Shown here: one piece after another, positions 19,483-27,713 of the stretch | Numbering within the stretch: the stretch's first letter is position 1 | Layout of the letters: each line of letters starts with the position of its first letter | From: Lysobacteraceae bacterium P | GTDB taxonomy: Bacteria > Pseudomonadota > Gammaproteobacteria > Xanthomonadales > Xanthomonadaceae | Direction of reading: 5' to 3' | Length of the DNA: 64,000 nucleotides | Assembly: GCA_005503055.1 (NCBI GenBank) | Contig: SCOX01000010.1 | Location: 62,001-126,000, forward strand | The notes under the pieces: generated by a model | Seen by the model: the letters and a program-made list of their open reading frames with translations, nothing else | What the model was told of the DNA's origin: nothing | Databases searched by the model: none | Position numbers and translations under genes: made by a program

Positions 19483-19587
19483 TTACCCAGCGGATTGGCG
19501 GGTATACGGTCGGCGCGCGCGCGAGGTCATCCCCGCCGCCATCCAGGCGGAGGTAAGGACGTCGGCGTCGGCGTAATGGGCGTTCAT
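19483..19587 (-). CDS. Candidate arginine leader peptide (34 codons)
   Basis: The ORF MNAHYADADVLTSAWMAAGM plus TSRARRPYTRQSAG ends 40 nt before the terminator at 19415-19442. Arg codons are at positions 23, 25, 26 and 30, close to the stop, as in known attenuation leader peptides. Ribosomes stalled on the first of these would leave the segment around the stop (19484-19491) free to pair with the terminator's 5' arm. Ribosomes reaching the stop would cover it and let the terminator form. Without ribosomes, TACCC (19500-19504) can pair with GGGTA (19484-19488). No good ribosome site precedes the ATG, so translation may be leaderless or begin at an internal ATG (codon 16 or 20). This is inference from layout. 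Confidence 0.5.
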   Translation of the reverse strand: MNAHYADADVLTSAWMAAGMTSRARRPYTRQSAG

Positions 19588-19646
19588 GAGGGGGCGAATG
19601 CTCGCATGCGACCGCGACAGGCGCAAGCCATGGGTGAGCCGATTCG

Positions 19647-20138
19647 TCAGCGGCTGCGCGGCGGCTGCACGACCGGCGTCACGGAAACCCGGATGCGCAG
19701 GCGGTTTCCCGGATCCTCGGGCAGGCGCGAACGGAACTTGGCGCCCTTGTAGACGTAATCGACGTCGTAGGCGATGGGCCGACGGAACTCGCGGTCGACC
19801 GTCACCGGCCGGCATTCGGCGGCCTGCTTTTCCTTTTCCTCGCGGGTCAGGGCCTCCTTGACCGCGCCGACGACCCGCGACAGCCGCGAGTCGCCCTTGT
19901 CCTCGCCCTCGCACTTCTCTTCGATCGAACTGGCCCGCAGCGTCTGGTAGACCGGCGTCACCCGCAGCACCTGTGCGTAGTCGAACCGCACGTTCTCGGC
20001 CTGGATGACCGTGTTCTGCGTCGCGGGCTGCTGCTGCGCCTGCGCCTGTGCATGCACCGCGCCGGCCGACAGGACCGCCAAGACGACCCCGGCGACGGGC
20101 CGGGACAGGGCGGGCAGTAGCGGGACTCGACGGGCCAT
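19647..20138 (-). CDS. Conserved hypothetical exported protein
   Basis: 163 residues with a signal peptide (about 1-31, ending near AVHAQA) followed by a Gln/Ala-rich linker. The C-terminal module YDVDYVYKGAKFRSRLPEDP plus GNRLRIRVSVTP resembles the tail of the 17-kDa surface-antigen-like proteins of this family, but the usual glycine-zipper segment is absent. The central part is charged (KCEGEDKGDSRLSRV). The ATG at 20136-20138 is preferred to a GTG one codon upstream. The function is unknown; an envelope location is likely. Confidence 0.7.
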   Translation of the reverse strand: MARRVPLLPALSRPVAGVVLAVLSAGAVHAQAQAQQQPATQNTVIQAENVRFDYAQVLRVTPVYQTLRASSIEEKCEGEDKGDSRLSRVVGAVKEALTREEKEKQAAECRPVTVDREFRRPIAYDVDYVYKGAKFRSRLPEDPGNRLRIRVSVTPVVQPPRSR

Positions 20139-20308
20139 CACTCTCGCAAGGTCGGAAAAATGTTCAGAAATTGTAAGCGGATACGGGGCGCGAGGTCTGA
20201 ACCTCGCCTTTCAGGTTTCAACGGCCGATGCGCCAAACCGGTCCGGCTGGCCCGACCGCAGGGCCGGGCGCTGCCGCTAGAATGGCCGGCACTTCCGGCG
20301 GTCACTCC

Positions 20309-21676
20309 ATGAGCCTGCAACTCTTCAACAGCCTGACGCGACGGGTCGAGCCGTTCGCGCCCCTCGATCCCGCCCGCACGACCATGTACCTGTGCGGACC
20401 CACGGTCTACAACTTCGTGCACATCGGCAACGCGCGCGGGCCGGTGGTGTTCGGGGTGCTGGCCGAGTTGCTGCGCCGACGTTACGGCGCCCTGGCCTAC
20501 GCCCGCAACATCACCGACGTCGACGACAAGATCAACAATGCCGCCCGCGACCAGGGCGTGCCGATCTCGCAAATCACCAGCAAGTTCACCGCCGCCTACC
20601 GCGAGGACATGGCCGCGATCGGGGTGAAGCCGCAGGAACTGCAGCCGGAAGCGACCGCGCATATCCCGCAGATCATCGAGATGATCGAGCGGCTGATCGC
20701 CTCGGATCACGCCTACGCCGCCGAAGGTCACGTGCTGTTTTCGGTCGGAAGTTTCGCCGAATACGGCAAGCTGTCGCGGCGCGACCCCGACGAGATGCTG
20801 GCCGGCGCGCGCGTGGACGTGGCGCCCTACAAGCGCGATCCGGGCGATTTCGTGCTTTGGAAGCCCTCCACGGACGATCTGCCCGGTTGGGATTCGCCCT
20901 GGGGCCGCGGCCGTCCGGGCTGGCACATCGAATGCTCGGCGATGGCCGCCGCGCACTTGGGCGAGACCATCGACATCCACGCCGGTGGCGTCGACCTGCA
21001 GTTCCCGCACCACGAGAACGAGATCGCACAGAGCGAGTGCGCGCACGGCGGCAAGCCCTTCGCCCGCTTCTGGCTGCACAACGGCATGCTGAACTTCGGC
21101 GGCGCCAAGATGGCCAAGTCGGTCGGCAACATCCAGCGCGTGCACGACCTGGTGCGCGAGTACCCGCCCGAGGCGCTGCGCCTGGCACTGCTTTCGGCGC
21201 ACTACCGCCAGCCGCTGGAATGGTCCGACGCGCTGATCGACCAGAGCGTGCGCACCCTCGACCGCCTGTACGGCACGCTGCGTGACCTGGCCGATCTGGC
21301 GGCAGACGCGGCGATCCCGGCGACGGTCGAGTCCGCGCTGGACGACGACCTCAACACGCCGCAGGTGCTGGCCGAGATCGCGCGCATCGCCGGCGAGGCG
21401 CGCAAGGCCGCGTCGGTCGACGACAGGCGGCGCCTCAAGTCCGAACTGCTCGGCGCCGGCCTCGCGCTGGGCCTGCTGCAACAGGATCCGGCGACGTGGT
21501 TCGCCCGCGGCGCCAGCAACGACGACGACGCACGCATCCAATCGCTGATCGACGAACGCGTCGCGGCGAAGCAGGCGCGCGACTTCGCCCGCGCCGACGC
21601 GATCCGCGACCAGCTCGCGGCCGAAGGGATCCTGCTGGAAGACACCCCGCAGGGCGTGCGCTGGAAGCGCGCGTAA
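20309..21676 (+). CDS. cysS: Cysteinyl-tRNA synthetase
   Basis: Class I synthetase charging tRNA-Cys, 455 residues, usual length. It has the zinc ligand Cys in [19 protein letters not shown] (which includes the HIGH box HIGN), the zinc-site [20 protein letters not shown] and the KMSKS loop as KMAKS. The start MSLQLFNSL matches the family; the 27 in-frame codons upstream are not conserved-looking. A TAGAAT -10 element lies at 20278-20283, which would give a short leader of about 20 nt. Confidence 0.96.
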   Translation: MSLQLFNSLTRRVEPFAPLDPARTTMYLCGPTVYNFVHIGNARGPVVFGVLAELLRRRYGALAYARNITDVDDKINNAARDQGVPISQITSKFTAAYREDMAAIGVKPQELQPEATAHIPQIIEMIERLIASDHAYAAEGHVLFSVGSFAEYGKLSRRDPDEMLAGARVDVAPYKRDPGDFVLWKPSTDDLPGWDSPWGRGRPGWHIECSAMAAAHLGETIDIHAGGVDLQFPHHENEIAQSECAHGGKPFARFWLHNGMLNFGGAKMAKSVGNIQRVHDLVREYPPEALRLALLSAHYRQPLEWSDALIDQSVRTLDRLYGTLRDLADLAADAAIPATVESALDDDLNTPQVLAEIARIAGEARKAASVDDRRRLKSELLGAGLALGLLQQDPATWFARGASNDDDARIQSLIDERVAAKQARDFARADAIRDQLAAEGILLEDTPQGVRWKRA

Positions 21677-21811
21677 GCGCCCCAACCCCTTCTGTTTGCA
21701 GGGTTGGGGAGGGGCCGCCCCCTGCAGCCAGGGGAGCAGAACGCAGCGGCCCATTCGCGCAAGCCCCCACCTCACCGACCGTTGCCGCCGCGCGCGTAAA
21801 ATCCCATTGCA

Positions 21812-22264
21812 ATGAACGCCATCGCCGCCCCTACCAGCCCGTTCCCCATCGAAGGCACCGCGCGCGAAGCCCAGGAGGCGATCCGCGAGGAGTTCGCGTT
21901 CTTCGGCGACTGGTCCGAGCGCTACCAGTACCTGATCGACCTCGGCCGCAAGCTGCCCGACCTGCCGGCGGAGTGGAAGACGGAGCAGCACCGCCTGCAC
22001 GGCTGCCAGTCGATGGTATGGATCGTCGCCGAAGGCGACCGCGATCGACTCGACTTCCATGCCATCAGCGATTCGGCCATCGTCTCGGGCCTGATCTACC
22101 TCGCCCTGCGCGTCTACTCGGGCCGCAGCGCGCACGAGATCGCCGACACCAACGCCGACTACATCGCCGACATCGGCCTGGCCAAGCATCTTTCCCCTAC
22201 CCGCAGCAACGGCCTGGCCGCCCTGCTTGGCTTCATTCGCGAACGCGCGCGCCAGGCACTGTGA
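21812..22264 (+). CDS. sufE: Cysteine desulfuration protein SufE
   Basis: A 150-residue sulfur acceptor that takes persulfide sulfur from the cysteine desulfurase SufS and passes it to the Fe-S scaffold. The acceptor cysteine is Cys65 in HGCQSMVW, with FGDWSERYQYLIDLGRKLP before it, as in the family. TAAAAT (21797-21802) lies so close to the ATG that a nearly leaderless transcript is possible. No other suf genes are nearby; the MFS gene starts 10 nt after the stop. Confidence 0.92.
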   Translation: MNAIAAPTSPFPIEGTAREAQEAIREEFAFFGDWSERYQYLIDLGRKLPDLPAEWKTEQHRLHGCQSMVWIVAEGDRDRLDFHAISDSAIVSGLIYLALRVYSGRSAHEIADTNADYIADIGLAKHLSPTRSNGLAALLGFIRERARQAL

Positions 22265-22274
22265 GCGCGCGCCG

Positions 22275-23546
22275 GTGAGCGAAGCCGCCCAGGTCGAGCC
22301 GCCAGCCGTTGCCGGCGTCGGCGAACTTCTGCAAAACCGCGGTTTCACCGGTCTGCTGACCTACCGCCTGCTGGCGATGCTGTCGTATCAGATCGTCGCG
22401 GTCACGGTCGGCTGGCACGTGTACGAACTCACGCGCGATGCGTTCGCGCTCGGACTCATCGGCCTGGCGGAAGTCATTCCCTACTTCTGTTTCGCGCTCT
22501 TCGCCGGCTACGCGGTGGACCACCTGCCGCGGCGCAAACTGGGCATGGCGGCCTGCCTTGGCCTGCTCGCGACGACATTGACGCTGGCGGGCGTGGCCTC
22601 CGGCGTGCTGCCGGCGGGCGTGTCGTGGTTCGGCACGCTGACCATCTACGCGGCGATCGCCGTCAACGGCGTGGTGCGAGCGTTCCTGGCGCCGGTGTAC
22701 ATGTCGCTGTTCGCGCGCGTGCTCAAGCGCGAGCAGTTCGCACGCGGCGCCGGCGTGAGCAGCGTGGTGATGCAGACCGGACTGGTCTTCGGTCCGGCGA
22801 TGGGCGGCCTGCTGGTTGCCTGGGGCGGGAAGACCTCCGCGTACCTGGTCGCGGCGGCATTCGCCGCGGCGGCGGCGATCGCCGTGATCTCGCTGCGGGT
22901 GACCGAACCGCCGATGCCGGCCGAGCGCGCACCGGTCTTCAAGAGCATCGGCGAGGGCCTGCGTTTCGTGTTCAACACGCAGGTGGTACTGGGCGCGCAG
23001 GCGCTGGACATGTTCTCCGTGCTGTTCGGCGGTGCCGTCGCGCTGCTGCCGGCCTTCATCAACGAAATCCTGCACTACGGCCCCGAAGCGCTCGGCCTGC
23101 TGCGCGCCTCCCCCGCCGTCGGCGCGGTGCTGGTGGGCATCTACCTGGCGCGACGACCACTGCAGCGGCACGCCGGGCGCGTGCTGTTGATCGCGGTCGC
23201 CGGCTTCGGCCTGTGCATCATCGGCTTCGCGCTGTCGCGCCACCTGTGGCTGTCGGCGCTGATGCTGATGCTCTCGGGCATGTGCGACGGTGTGTCGGTG
23301 GTGCTGCGCTCCACCATCCTGCAGCTCGCCACGCCCGACCACATGCGCGGGCGCGTGTCGTCGATCAACGGCATCTTCATCGGCTCCTCGAACGAGCTGG
23401 GCGCGTTCGAATCGGGCGTCGCGGCGAAACTGCTGGGCCTGGTGCCGTCGGTGATCTTCGGCGGCAGCATGACGCTGGCGGTGGTCGGCGTGACCGCGAA
23501 GCTGGCGCCGAAGCTGCGCCGACTGGACCTGCGCGAGTTGAACTAG
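22275..23546 (+). CDS. MFS transporter (EntS/DHA3-like)
   Basis: A 423-residue inner-membrane protein with about 12 hydrophobic segments. The loop between helices 2 and 3 reads AVDHLPRRKLGM, an MFS signature, and helices 5-6 are separated by PPMPAERAPVFKSIGEGLRF, the usual central loop. The overall pattern resembles the enterobactin-exporter-like MFS_3 group. The substrate cannot be predicted. The start is a GTG at 22275; a longer frame would overlap sufE by 38 nt. It is probably cotranscribed with sufE. Confidence 0.82.
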   Translation: MSEAAQVEPPAVAGVGELLQNRGFTGLLTYRLLAMLSYQIVAVTVGWHVYELTRDAFALGLIGLAEVIPYFCFALFAGYAVDHLPRRKLGMAACLGLLATTLTLAGVASGVLPAGVSWFGTLTIYAAIAVNGVVRAFLAPVYMSLFARVLKREQFARGAGVSSVVMQTGLVFGPAMGGLLVAWGGKTSAYLVAAAFAAAAAIAVISLRVTEPPMPAERAPVFKSIGEGLRFVFNTQVVLGAQALDMFSVLFGGAVALLPAFINEILHYGPEALGLLRASPAVGAVLVGIYLARRPLQRHAGRVLLIAVAGFGLCIIGFALSRHLWLSALMLMLSGMCDGVSVVLRSTILQLATPDHMRGRVSSINGIFIGSSNELGAFESGVAAKLLGLVPSVIFGGSMTLAVVGVTAKLAPKLRRLDLRELN

Positions 23547-23553
23547 CCGGTTC

Positions 23554-23633
23554 GTAGCCCGGGTAAGCGCAGCGCACCCGGGAGTCGCCGAGGCATCCTT
23601 ACCCCGGGTGCGGCTTCGCCTTACCCGGGCTAC
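23554..23633. repeat. REP-like inverted repeat, second copy of the TAGCCCGGGTAAG family
   Basis: Arms GTAGCCCGGGTAAGCGCAGC and its near reverse complement lie just after the MFS stop, in a 258-nt gap that otherwise holds only the dksA terminator. The same family occurs at 3010-3088. Confidence 0.8.
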
Positions 23634-23750
23634 ATGCTGCGAGCGCAGCGCGTCGGGAATCGCGGATCACCAGCTGTTTGGCACGCGCGGCGGGGGCCTC
23701 CACCGTGCGCGGGACGCATTGACCCATCAAGCCTTGTTCGTGCCGCCCAA

Positions 23751-23781
23751 CGAAAAAGCCCGGCACAGGGCCGGGCTTTCC
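23751..23781 (-). terminator. Terminator of the DksA-like gene
   Basis: On the minus strand AAAGCCCGGC (23770-23779) pairs with GCCGGGCTTT (23755-23764) around CCTGT and continues into further T residues. It lies 24 nt after the stop of the DksA-like gene. Confidence 0.85.
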
Positions 23782-23804
23782 GCGAAGGGCGAAGAGCTGC
23801 TCGC

Positions 23805-24902
23805 TCAGTCGCCCATCTGCTTCTGCAGGTGCTCCCAGCGCTCCTGCGCGTCGATCGTGCGCTCGGCGGTGAGGCGCGCTTCCAGGCGCTCCAGGCCGAT
23901 TTCCTCGCCCGTGTCGACGCAGTAACCGTAGTCGCCCGAGTCCACGCGCTTGAGGGTGCTGTCGATCTTGCTGATCAGCTTGCGGTAGCGGTCGCGGGTG
24001 CGCAGCTCCAGCGAGTTCTCGGTCTCGCGGGTGGCGCGCTCGGCCTCGTCGCCGACGTCGCGGACTTCGTCCTTGAGGTTCTCGATCGTCTGCTTGGATT
24101 CCTCGACCAGGTCCGCGCGCCAGTGCATCAGGCGCTGGCGGAAATATTCGAGCTGGAGCGGGCTCATGTATTCCTCATCGACCGCGGGCTTGTAGCCCTT
24201 GGGAACGATGGGGCGGCCAGTGGCTTCATCTGTGGAGTACGGCACGACTTTGACCTTGCCTTTCGGCGCGGGTGCCTGCGGCTTGGCGACGACGGCCACG
24301 GCCACCTTGCCGGCCGGGCGCGGAGCGGTCTTCGTCGCGGGGGTGCTTGCGGCCGCCGCTTTTGCAGGCGCCTTATTGGATACGGGTTGTGTCACTGGAT
24401 TCTTGGCAACTTCTGGCTTGCTGGCGACCGGTTGCGCCGCCGGGCTGGCGGGGGCCGAACGCACTGCTGTGGGTTTCTTGACGACGGGCTTGCTCTCCGG
24501 CTTTGCGGCCGAGGGCTTGCCTTCCTTGGGAGGAGCGACCTTAACCGGTGCGGATTTCACCGGCGTGGCAGCCTTCTTCACGGGTGCCGGGGCCTGCTTG
24601 GCGACCGGCTTGCTGGCCGGAGCCGCCTTCTTGGCGACCACGGGCTTCTTGGTGCTGGCGGCCGGCTTGGGCGGCGCCTTCTTGGTCGCGGCTTTCTTGG
24701 CCACGACCTTCTTGGCGACCGGCTTCTTGACCGGGGCCGCCTTCTTGGCGACGGGCTTCTTGCTGGCGGGCTTCTTCGCGGCCGGCTTCTTCGCCGCGGT
24801 CTTCTTTGCTGCGGGTTTGCTGGACGCGGCCTTCTTGGCGGCCGGTTTGACGGTCTTCTTGACGGCCTTGACGGCCTTCTTCGCGGTTTTTTTCACTGCC
24901 AC
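23805..24902 (-). CDS. dksA: DksA-like RNA polymerase-binding protein with a Lys/Ala/Pro tail and a degenerate zinc finger
   Basis: 365 residues. The first roughly 220 are low-complexity KKA/KPA/KKP repeats like histone H1 or AlgP tails. The last roughly 130 form a DksA domain: the coiled coil contains DVGDEAERATRETENSLEL and the globular part is YGYCVDTGEEIGLERLEARL. The zinc finger keeps one cysteine: CxxT, 17 residues, then TxxA in place of CxxC and CxxC, resembling zinc-independent DksA2-type paralogues. At the coiled-coil tip the family's two acidic residues are present as Asp and Glu (DEAERA). It probably modulates transcription with ppGpp and may also bind DNA through the tail. The start is GTG (24900-24902) with GAAGGA upstream. 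Confidence 0.85.
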   Translation of the reverse strand: MAVKKTAKKAVKAVKKTVKPAAKKAASSKPAAKKTAAKKPAAKKPASKKPVAKKAAPVKKPVAKKVVAKKAATKKAPPKPAASTKKPVVAKKAAPASKPVAKQAPAPVKKAATPVKSAPVKVAPPKEGKPSAAKPESKPVVKKPTAVRSAPASPAAQPVASKPEVAKNPVTQPVSNKAPAKAAAASTPATKTAPRPAGKVAVAVVAKPQAPAPKGKVKVVPYSTDEATGRPIVPKGYKPAVDEEYMSPLQLEYFRQRLMHWRADLVEESKQTIENLKDEVRDVGDEAERATRETENSLELRTRDRYRKLISKIDSTLKRVDSGDYGYCVDTGEEIGLERLEARLTAERTIDAQERWEHLQKQMGD

Positions 24903-25085
24903 GAGCGACGTGTCCTTCTGTTCCCTGAGGACCTCCGGGCCGGGAAGCCAGGAGGTGGTGTGGAGCACAGCATGCCCCACTTTGCGTTACGGCATGCAAG
25001 TGCCGGAACACCTTCGCGGACGCCTCGATCGTGCCGGTTCCGCGAAGCGCCGGAGACCCTCTCGGATCGTCCGGAAACTGGAGCC

Positions 25086-25113
25086 TTGTGACGGGAAAGC
25101 GCGCTGTTATACC
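25086..25113 (+). promoter_or_regulatory. Possible promoter of the yidD-pyrC unit
   Basis: TTGTGA (25086-25091) and TATACC (25108-25113) are 16 nt apart, with a start about 50 nt before the yidD GTG. The match is moderate. It lies in the 267-nt divergent gap between the dksA-like gene and yidD; the rest of that gap shows no recognisable feature. Confidence 0.4.
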
Positions 25114-25169
25114 CTGCCCCGGCACCTGCGGCAACCGCATATTCAAGTGCCTGTCCGCATTAAGGAACC

Positions 25170-25418
25170 GTGATCGACCGCCTCCTCATCTTCGTGCTGC
25201 GCGGCTACAAGCGCTGGATCAGTCCGCTGCTCGGTCCGCGCTGCCGCTTCCACCCGACCTGTTCGGAATACGCCATGCAGGCCATCGCCCGTTTCGGCGC
25301 GTTCAAGGGCGGTTGGCTGGCGTTCCGCCGCATCCTGCGCTGTCATCCCCTTCACCCGGGCGGGATCGATCCCGTGCCGGAATCCACTTCCGGGAAACAC
25401 ACATGCCATCGACCCTGA
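25170..25418 (+). CDS. yidD: Membrane protein insertion efficiency factor YidD
   Basis: An 82-residue membrane-associated protein thought to help YidC-dependent insertion. It shows the family core: a short N-terminal hydrophobic stretch, [20 protein letters not shown] with the two conserved cysteines, then [11 protein letters not shown] and the third conserved cysteine in RILRCHP. The GTG start has AAGGA five nt upstream. It overlaps pyrC by 16 nt. The usual rnpA/yidC neighbours are absent here. Confidence 0.92.
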   Translation: MIDRLLIFVLRGYKRWISPLLGPRCRFHPTCSEYAMQAIARFGAFKGGWLAFRRILRCHPLHPGGIDPVPESTSGKHTCHRP

Positions 25419-26749
25419 TCGTCAACGCCCGTCTGGTCAACGAAGGCCGCGAATTCGACGGCGACCTGCGCTTCGAGGACGGCCGCATCGCGCAGATCGG
25501 CAATGGTCTGTCGGCGCGCGCCAATGAGACGGTGATCGACGCCGCCGGTCGCCGGCTGCTGCCCGGCATGATCGACGACCAGGTGCACTTCCGCGAACCC
25601 GGCCTGGAATACAAGGCGGACATTGCGACGGAATCGGCCGCGGCAGTCGCAGGCGGGTTGACCACGTTCATGGACATGCCCAACACCAACCCGCCCACGC
25701 TCGATGCGGCGGCGCTGGAAGACAAATACCGCCGCGCCACCGGCCGCGCCTGGGGCAACTTCGGCTTCTACATGGGCGCCAGCAACGACAACCTGGCGGC
25801 GATCCAGGCGCTCGATCCGCGCAGCGCGCCGGGCATCAAGGTGTTCATGGGTGCGTCCACCGGCAACATGCTGGTCGACAACCCGCAGATCCTCGACGGC
25901 ATCTTCCGCGATGCGCCCACGCCGATCATCACGCACTGCGAAGACACGCCGATGATCGACGCCGAACTGGCCCGCTACAAGGCCAAGTACGGCGACGACA
26001 TCCCGGCCGCATGCCACCCCGACATCCGTTCGCGCGAAGCGTGCATGAAGTCCACACAACTGGCGTTGTCGCTGGCGCGCAGGCACGACTCGCGCCTGCA
26101 TGTGCTGCATATCAGCACGGCCGACGAACTGGCGCTGTTCGAGACCGGTCCGCTCATCCGCGCCGACGGCAGCCGCAAGCGCATCACCGCCGAAACCTGC
26201 ATCCACTTCCTGCGCTTCGACCGCGCCGACTACGCGCGCCTGGGGCACCTGATCAAGTGCAACCCGGCGATCAAGGACGCCAGCGATCGCGAGGCGCTGA
26301 TCCAGGCGCTGGCCGACGACGTGATCGACGTGCTCGCCACCGACCACGCTCCGCACACGCTGGAAGAGAAAGCGCGCGCGTACACCGGCGCACCCAGCGG
26401 CCTGCCGCTGGTGCAGTACGCGCTGGTGGCCGCACTCGAACTGGTGCACGAAGGCCGCCTCACCACGGCGCAGGTGGTGCAGAAGTTCGCGCATGCCCCG
26501 GCGCAGCTGTTCGACGTGAAGGAACGCGGATTCCTGCGCGAGGGCTACGCCGCCGACCTGGTGCTGATCGACGACACGCCGTTCACGGTGCAGCGCGAGG
26601 ACGTGCTCTCCAAGTGCGGTTGGTCGCCCTTCGAGGGCACCACGTTCCGCTCGCGCATCGCCTCGACCTGGGTCAACGGCCAGCTGTCGTGGGACGGTCG
26701 CCAGCTGGTCGGCCAGCCGCAGGGCCAGCGTCTGGCCTTCGATCGATGA
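25403..26749 (+). CDS. pyrC: Dihydroorotase
   Basis: Cyclises N-carbamoyl-aspartate to dihydroorotate in pyrimidine synthesis. The 448-residue amidohydrolase is long like the PyrC/AllB-related forms. It has [13 protein letters not shown] at the metal site, [35 protein letters not shown] and ATDHAPHT. In the first metal motif the usual HxH is QxH (DDQVHF), a substitution I also recall in some Bacteroidetes and Xanthomonas enzymes. The start [12 protein letters not shown] overlaps the end of yidD; the stop overlaps the next gene in ATGA. Confidence 0.92.
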   Translation: MPSTLIVNARLVNEGREFDGDLRFEDGRIAQIGNGLSARANETVIDAAGRRLLPGMIDDQVHFREPGLEYKADIATESAAAVAGGLTTFMDMPNTNPPTLDAAALEDKYRRATGRAWGNFGFYMGASNDNLAAIQALDPRSAPGIKVFMGASTGNMLVDNPQILDGIFRDAPTPIITHCEDTPMIDAELARYKAKYGDDIPAACHPDIRSREACMKSTQLALSLARRHDSRLHVLHISTADELALFETGPLIRADGSRKRITAETCIHFLRFDRADYARLGHLIKCNPAIKDASDREALIQALADDVIDVLATDHAPHTLEEKARAYTGAPSGLPLVQYALVAALELVHEGRLTTAQVVQKFAHAPAQLFDVKERGFLREGYAADLVLIDDTPFTVQREDVLSKCGWSPFEGTTFRSRIASTWVNGQLSWDGRQLVGQPQGQRLAFDR

Positions 26750-27627
26750 GGTGGGCAGGCATTCTGGCGCTGTCGCTGCTGGCGACGGCGTCGACGGGCT
26801 GCGCCGCCGCACCGCCGGCACCGAACGTCGCCGCCACCGTGCAGCCGACGTCATCCGCGAGCGCCGCCGCGGATGCGCGCGTGGTCTTTCCCGCTGCCGT
26901 GCAGCAAGGTTCGCTGGTGCTCGGCAAGGTGCCGGCGGACGCACGCGTCCGCTACGGCACGCGCGAGCTGCGGCCAACGAATTACGGCACGGTCGTGTTC
27001 GGCGTCGGACGCGATGAAACCGGCGCGGTGAAGGTCGATATCACCCTGGCGGACGGTCGTACGCAGACCGCGCGCATCGCGGTGACCCCGCGCGACTGGC
27101 CGGTGGAGAACGTGCGCGGCGTGCCGCCGAAGACGGTCGAGCCGCCGCCGGAGATCGCCGCGCGGATCGAACGCGAACAGGCGCAGGTGACCGCCGCGCG
27201 CGCGCGCGACGACGACCGCGTGGATTTCGCCCAGGCCTTCGTGTGGCCCGTGAAGGGGCGCATCAGCGGTCGCTTCGGCAACCAGCGCGTGTACAACGGC
27301 GTGCCGAAATCGCCCCACTCGGGCATGGACATCGCCGCGCCCACCGGCACGCCGGTGCTGGCGCCCGCCGCGGGCGTGGTCGCCTTCGCCGCGCCCGACC
27401 TCTACCTCACCGGCGGCACGCTGCTGCTCGACCACGGGCATGGCGTGAGCTCCAACTTCCTGCACCTGTCCCGCATCGACGTGAAGGTGGGCGATCGTGT
27501 GACGCAGGGCCAGGTGATCGGCGCCGTCGGCGCGACCGGGCGAGCGACAGGGCCGCATCTGCATTGGGGGATGAATTGGTTCGACGTGCGCGTCGATCCG
27601 CTGCTGGTGCTCGAGCGCACGCAATAG
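26746..27627 (+). CDS. M23 family metallopeptidase, probable lipoprotein
   Basis: A 293-residue LytM-type protein with an N-terminal signal and a possible lipobox (ATASTGC, Cys about residue 19). An Ig-like or spacer region and a charged helix (EIAARIEREQAQVTAARAR) lead to the peptidase domain near residue 165. The zinc site is complete: HSGMDIAAPTGTP (HxxxD) and GPHLHWGMNW (HxH). It probably cleaves peptidoglycan cross-links or activates an amidase in the periplasm. The ATG overlaps the pyrC stop (ATGA), so the two are coupled although functionally unrelated. Confidence 0.88.
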   Translation: MRWAGILALSLLATASTGCAAAPPAPNVAATVQPTSSASAAADARVVFPAAVQQGSLVLGKVPADARVRYGTRELRPTNYGTVVFGVGRDETGAVKVDITLADGRTQTARIAVTPRDWPVENVRGVPPKTVEPPPEIAARIEREQAQVTAARARDDDRVDFAQAFVWPVKGRISGRFGNQRVYNGVPKSPHSGMDIAAPTGTPVLAPAAGVVAFAAPDLYLTGGTLLLDHGHGVSSNFLHLSRIDVKVGDRVTQGQVIGAVGATGRATGPHLHWGMNWFDVRVDPLLVLERTQ

Positions 27628-27713
27628 TCGTTCACCGATACCACGCGCTGCGGCGCGTTCGTGATGACCTAAGCAGCGTTGCATCGCGGCGCGGCAGCGC
27701 CTCCAGCTCACCC

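Noticed and set aside
20138-22348. A 736-codon minus-strand frame across cysS and sufE
   Set aside because: Opposes two well-supported genes and has no domain-like pattern.
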